Assembly: GCA_900772095.1 (NCBI GenBank)
Contig: CAAGQJ010000001.1
Span: forward strand, 1 to 57,020
Direction of reading: 5' to 3'
Origin: Bacilli bacterium
GTDB taxonomy: Bacteria > Bacillota_I > Bacilli_A > RF39 > UBA660
DNA: 57,020 nt
Shown: in pieces, positions 56,987 through 57,020 of the stretch
How positions within the stretch are numbered: position 1 is the first letter of the stretch
Layout of the letters: every line of letters begins with the position of its first letter
Notes under the pieces: generated by a model
What the model was told of the DNA's origin: nothing
Database searches by the model: none
What the model saw: the letters and a program-made list of their open reading frames with translations, nothing else
Program-made: the position numbers and the translations under genes

Positions 56987-57020
56987 ATGGAAAATAAAAA
57001 GAAAAATAATACTTTATTGA
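56987..57020 (+). CDS. truncated gene at window edge
   Basis: ATG 56987 with GAAGGAG upstream opens a frame MENKKKNNTLL that runs off the window. Only 11 codons are visible, too few to identify; the lysine-rich start could precede a membrane or secreted protein. Confidence 0.5.
   Translation, partial: MENKKKNNTLL

Overview
The window is a 57 kb stretch of a very AT-rich, Gram-positive, endospore-forming member of the Bacilli/Erysipelotrichia side of the Firmicutes, probably a gut lineage related to RF39 or other Tenericutes-like groups. This placement is an inference from content, not from a marker-gene tree. The evidence is Bacillus-type synteny (recU-class A PBP, gpsB-rnpB, RodZ-like/pgsA/recA), EzrA and GpsB division proteins, LCP and sortase wall genes, and a spoIIAA-sigF-spoVAC-AD-AE block. 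TGA is used as a stop (for example in spoIIAA and the S66 peptidase) and the only tRNA-Trp seen has a CCA anticodon, so the code is standard rather than mycoplasmal.

Layout. 1-5435: tRNA-Trp, then an operon of dapL, a DAACS transporter, a 10-TM metal-exporter-like protein and a 33-residue-repeat TPR protein. 5470-7440: tRNA-Gln(CUG), gltX, tRNA-Glu(CUC). 7565-13771: a ZIP and an FNT-family transporter and two fused ATPase-permease ABC proteins. 13839-19185: a surface/spore-coat-like set (LysM pseudo-amidase, beta-helix proteins, VanZ-like protein, collagen-like protein). 19186-24625: an accessory-looking zone (InlB-repeat membrane protein, a candidate small RNA, AlkD, DUF3781, a MerR regulator with its own promoter, tRNA-Gly, CmpB-like membrane protein, HAD protein). 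24732-28606: the TrhP1/TrhP2 U32 pair and ezrA. 28667-36610: AlgI/AlgJ-like O-acetylation pair, LCP-PASTA protein, class A PBP and recU. 36702-39855: gpsB, rnpB, RodZ-like, pgsA, recA. 40010-43989: the sporulation sigma operon and spoVA. 44029-47821: a leader/attenuator-like element and a five-gene S66/S51/GNAT/Nudix/hexapeptide cassette. 47822-57020: rodA-like SEDS gene, two CotZ-family genes, an EIIB-like protein, a sporulation-type kinase behind tandem 0A boxes, a class B sortase with an NPSTG substrate, a Tyr-rich coat-like protein with a sigma-K-like promoter, an M29 aminopeptidase, and the first codons of a gene behind a (TA)n promoter.

The most unusual points are: (1) a spoIIA locus with no spoIIAB, in which SpoIIAA has also lost its phosphorylatable serine and is translationally coupled to an unknown membrane protein; (2) a glutamyl-tRNA synthetase gene bracketed by the CUG-Gln and CUC-Glu tRNAs; (3) a putative leader-peptide attenuator in front of a cassette whose parts resemble microcin C-type immunity; (4) tandem Spo0A boxes before an orphan kinase; (5) a LysM protein with a zinc-site-dead amidase domain. 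All product calls come from reading motifs by eye; no database search was run.
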